Below, in pieces: positions 6,467 through 6,920 of a DNA stretch of 6,920 nucleotides. The position numbers and the translations under genes are program-made. Each line of letters starts with the position of its first letter. Position 1 is the first letter of the stretch. Source of the DNA: an uncultured Collinsella sp. (GTDB taxonomy: Bacteria; Actinomycetota; Coriobacteriia; Coriobacteriales; Coriobacteriaceae); the NCBI GenBank assembly GCA_902465115.1, contig CABQMC010000081.1, forward strand, positions 1 through 6,920. Direction: 5' to 3'. The notes beneath the pieces are model-generated. The model ran no database searches. It was not told the DNA's origin and saw nothing but the letters and a program-made list of their open reading frames with translations.

Positions 6467-6480
6467 CCGATGCAAATCGG
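6467..6480. other. 14-nt inverted repeat before pncB
   Basis: CCGAT (6467-6471) and ATCGG (6476-6480) are exact inverse complements around GCAA. The site touches the stop codon of the upstream gene (6481-6483) and lies 70 nt before the pncB start. It is too short and lacks a T-run for a good terminator. A repressor operator for the pncB transcript is possible but unproven. The rest of the 84-nt spacer shows no clear promoter. Confidence 0.25.
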
Positions 6481-6920
6481 TTAGAGCAGGCCCATGCTGG
6501 TCAGGATCGTGTAGCCCATAAAGATGACAAACGCGATGAGGGCAAGGACAATGATGATTTTTTGAGCCGGCGCCATGCCAGGGATCTCGTTCTCGCCCGT
6601 AGGTTCCTTGGAGGTAACCATGCGCTGGGCAAAGGTCATCTCGTCACGGCTCGGCTTGGGCTCGACGGACTTGGGACGAGCGGCCTTTTTAGGCTGAGGT
6701 TTGGGCGCGGCAGGCGCAGGCTTCGCAGCAGCGGGCTTGGGTGCGGGCGCGGGCGCCGATGCGGATGCGGCGTTCGCGGCGGCCTCCTCGGCCTTCGTAC
6801 GCTCGGCACGCAGGGCAGCCAGCTCCTCACGCTCGCGGCGTGCCTCTTCCTGGGCCTCGCGACGAGCCTTCTCGGCGCGGAGCTCTTCCAACTCGGCGCG
6901 CTCCTCGGCAGACAGTGGTT
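6481..6920 (-). CDS. Charged coiled-coil protein with C-terminal membrane anchor (5' end off window)
   Basis: I do not recognise this gene. The visible 145 codons are open to the right edge, so the true start lies beyond 6920. A TTG at 6891 is in frame, but nothing supports it as the start, and the reading frame before it (PLSAEERAE) has the same character as the coding sequence after it. The protein begins with an Ala/Glu/Arg-rich stretch (about 1-60) with helical, coiled-coil-like periodicity. An Ala/Pro/Lys-rich low-complexity linker of repeated AP/KPAAAKPAP words follows, then a short segment SRDEMTFAQRMVTSKEPTGENEIPGMAP. One hydrophobic helix, IIIVLALIAFVIFMGYTIL, ends about five residues from the C-terminus. 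The architecture suggests a tail-anchored protein with its bulk in the cytoplasm. It lies 84 nt upstream of pncB on the same strand and may be co-transcribed. Function is unknown. Confidence 0.7.
   Translation of the reverse strand, partial: PLSAEERAELEELRAEKARREAQEEARREREELAALRAERTKAEEAAANAASASAPAPAPKPAAAKPAPAAPKPQPKKAARPKSVEPKPSRDEMTFAQRMVTSKEPTGENEIPGMAPAQKIIIVLALIAFVIFMGYTILTSMGLL

Overview
The window is about 60% GC and gene-dense. Its proteins have the Ala/Glu/Asp-rich composition of a high-GC Gram-positive bacterium. The gene content, codon use and two kinds of short dispersed intergenic palindrome (an AAAACCACCACAAAGG hairpin and a GTGCCGGCAC tandem repeat) suggest a gut coriobacterium of the Collinsella type. 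That placement is recognition by eye, not a database result.

Layout, left to right. (1) Positions 1-131 hold a 41-nt hairpin repeat (37-77) and the leader of the first gene. (2) 132-731 (+) encodes a small HD-domain hydrolase. (3) A second, nearly identical copy of the hairpin (747-787) lies between this gene and the convergent proA and probably terminates both. (4) 802-2088 (-) is proA, gamma-glutamyl phosphate reductase. (5) 2201-3619 (+) is an alpha/beta-hydrolase of the S33 proline iminopeptidase type, transcribed divergently from proA. (6) 3621-3673 is a tandem pair of 26-nt repeats, followed by a strong hairpin (3675-3718) that abuts the proB stop codon. (7) 3719-4846 (-) is proB, glutamate 5-kinase with a PUA domain. 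(8) 4926-6396 (-) is a nicotinate phosphoribosyltransferase gene (pncB) whose two halves lie in different frames. A short stretch of the family sequence is missing at the junction near 5856-5868, so it looks like a deletion-inactivated gene. (9) 6481-6920 (-) is the 3' part of a gene for a charged, probably coiled-coil protein with a C-terminal membrane anchor; it runs off the right edge.

ProB and ProA catalyse the first two steps of proline synthesis from glutamate. They are usually co-transcribed, but here they are separated by about 1.6 kb holding an oppositely oriented gene whose product probably releases N-terminal proline from peptides. The locus therefore combines de novo proline synthesis with proline salvage. 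On the minus strand the likely order of transcription is anchored protein, pncB, proB, ending at the hairpin at 3675-3718, with proA as a separate unit.

I found no convincing novel defence, mobile or RNA system. The points most worth following are the broken pncB, the paired hairpin repeats around the HD gene, the tandem palindromic repeat, and the split proBA arrangement.
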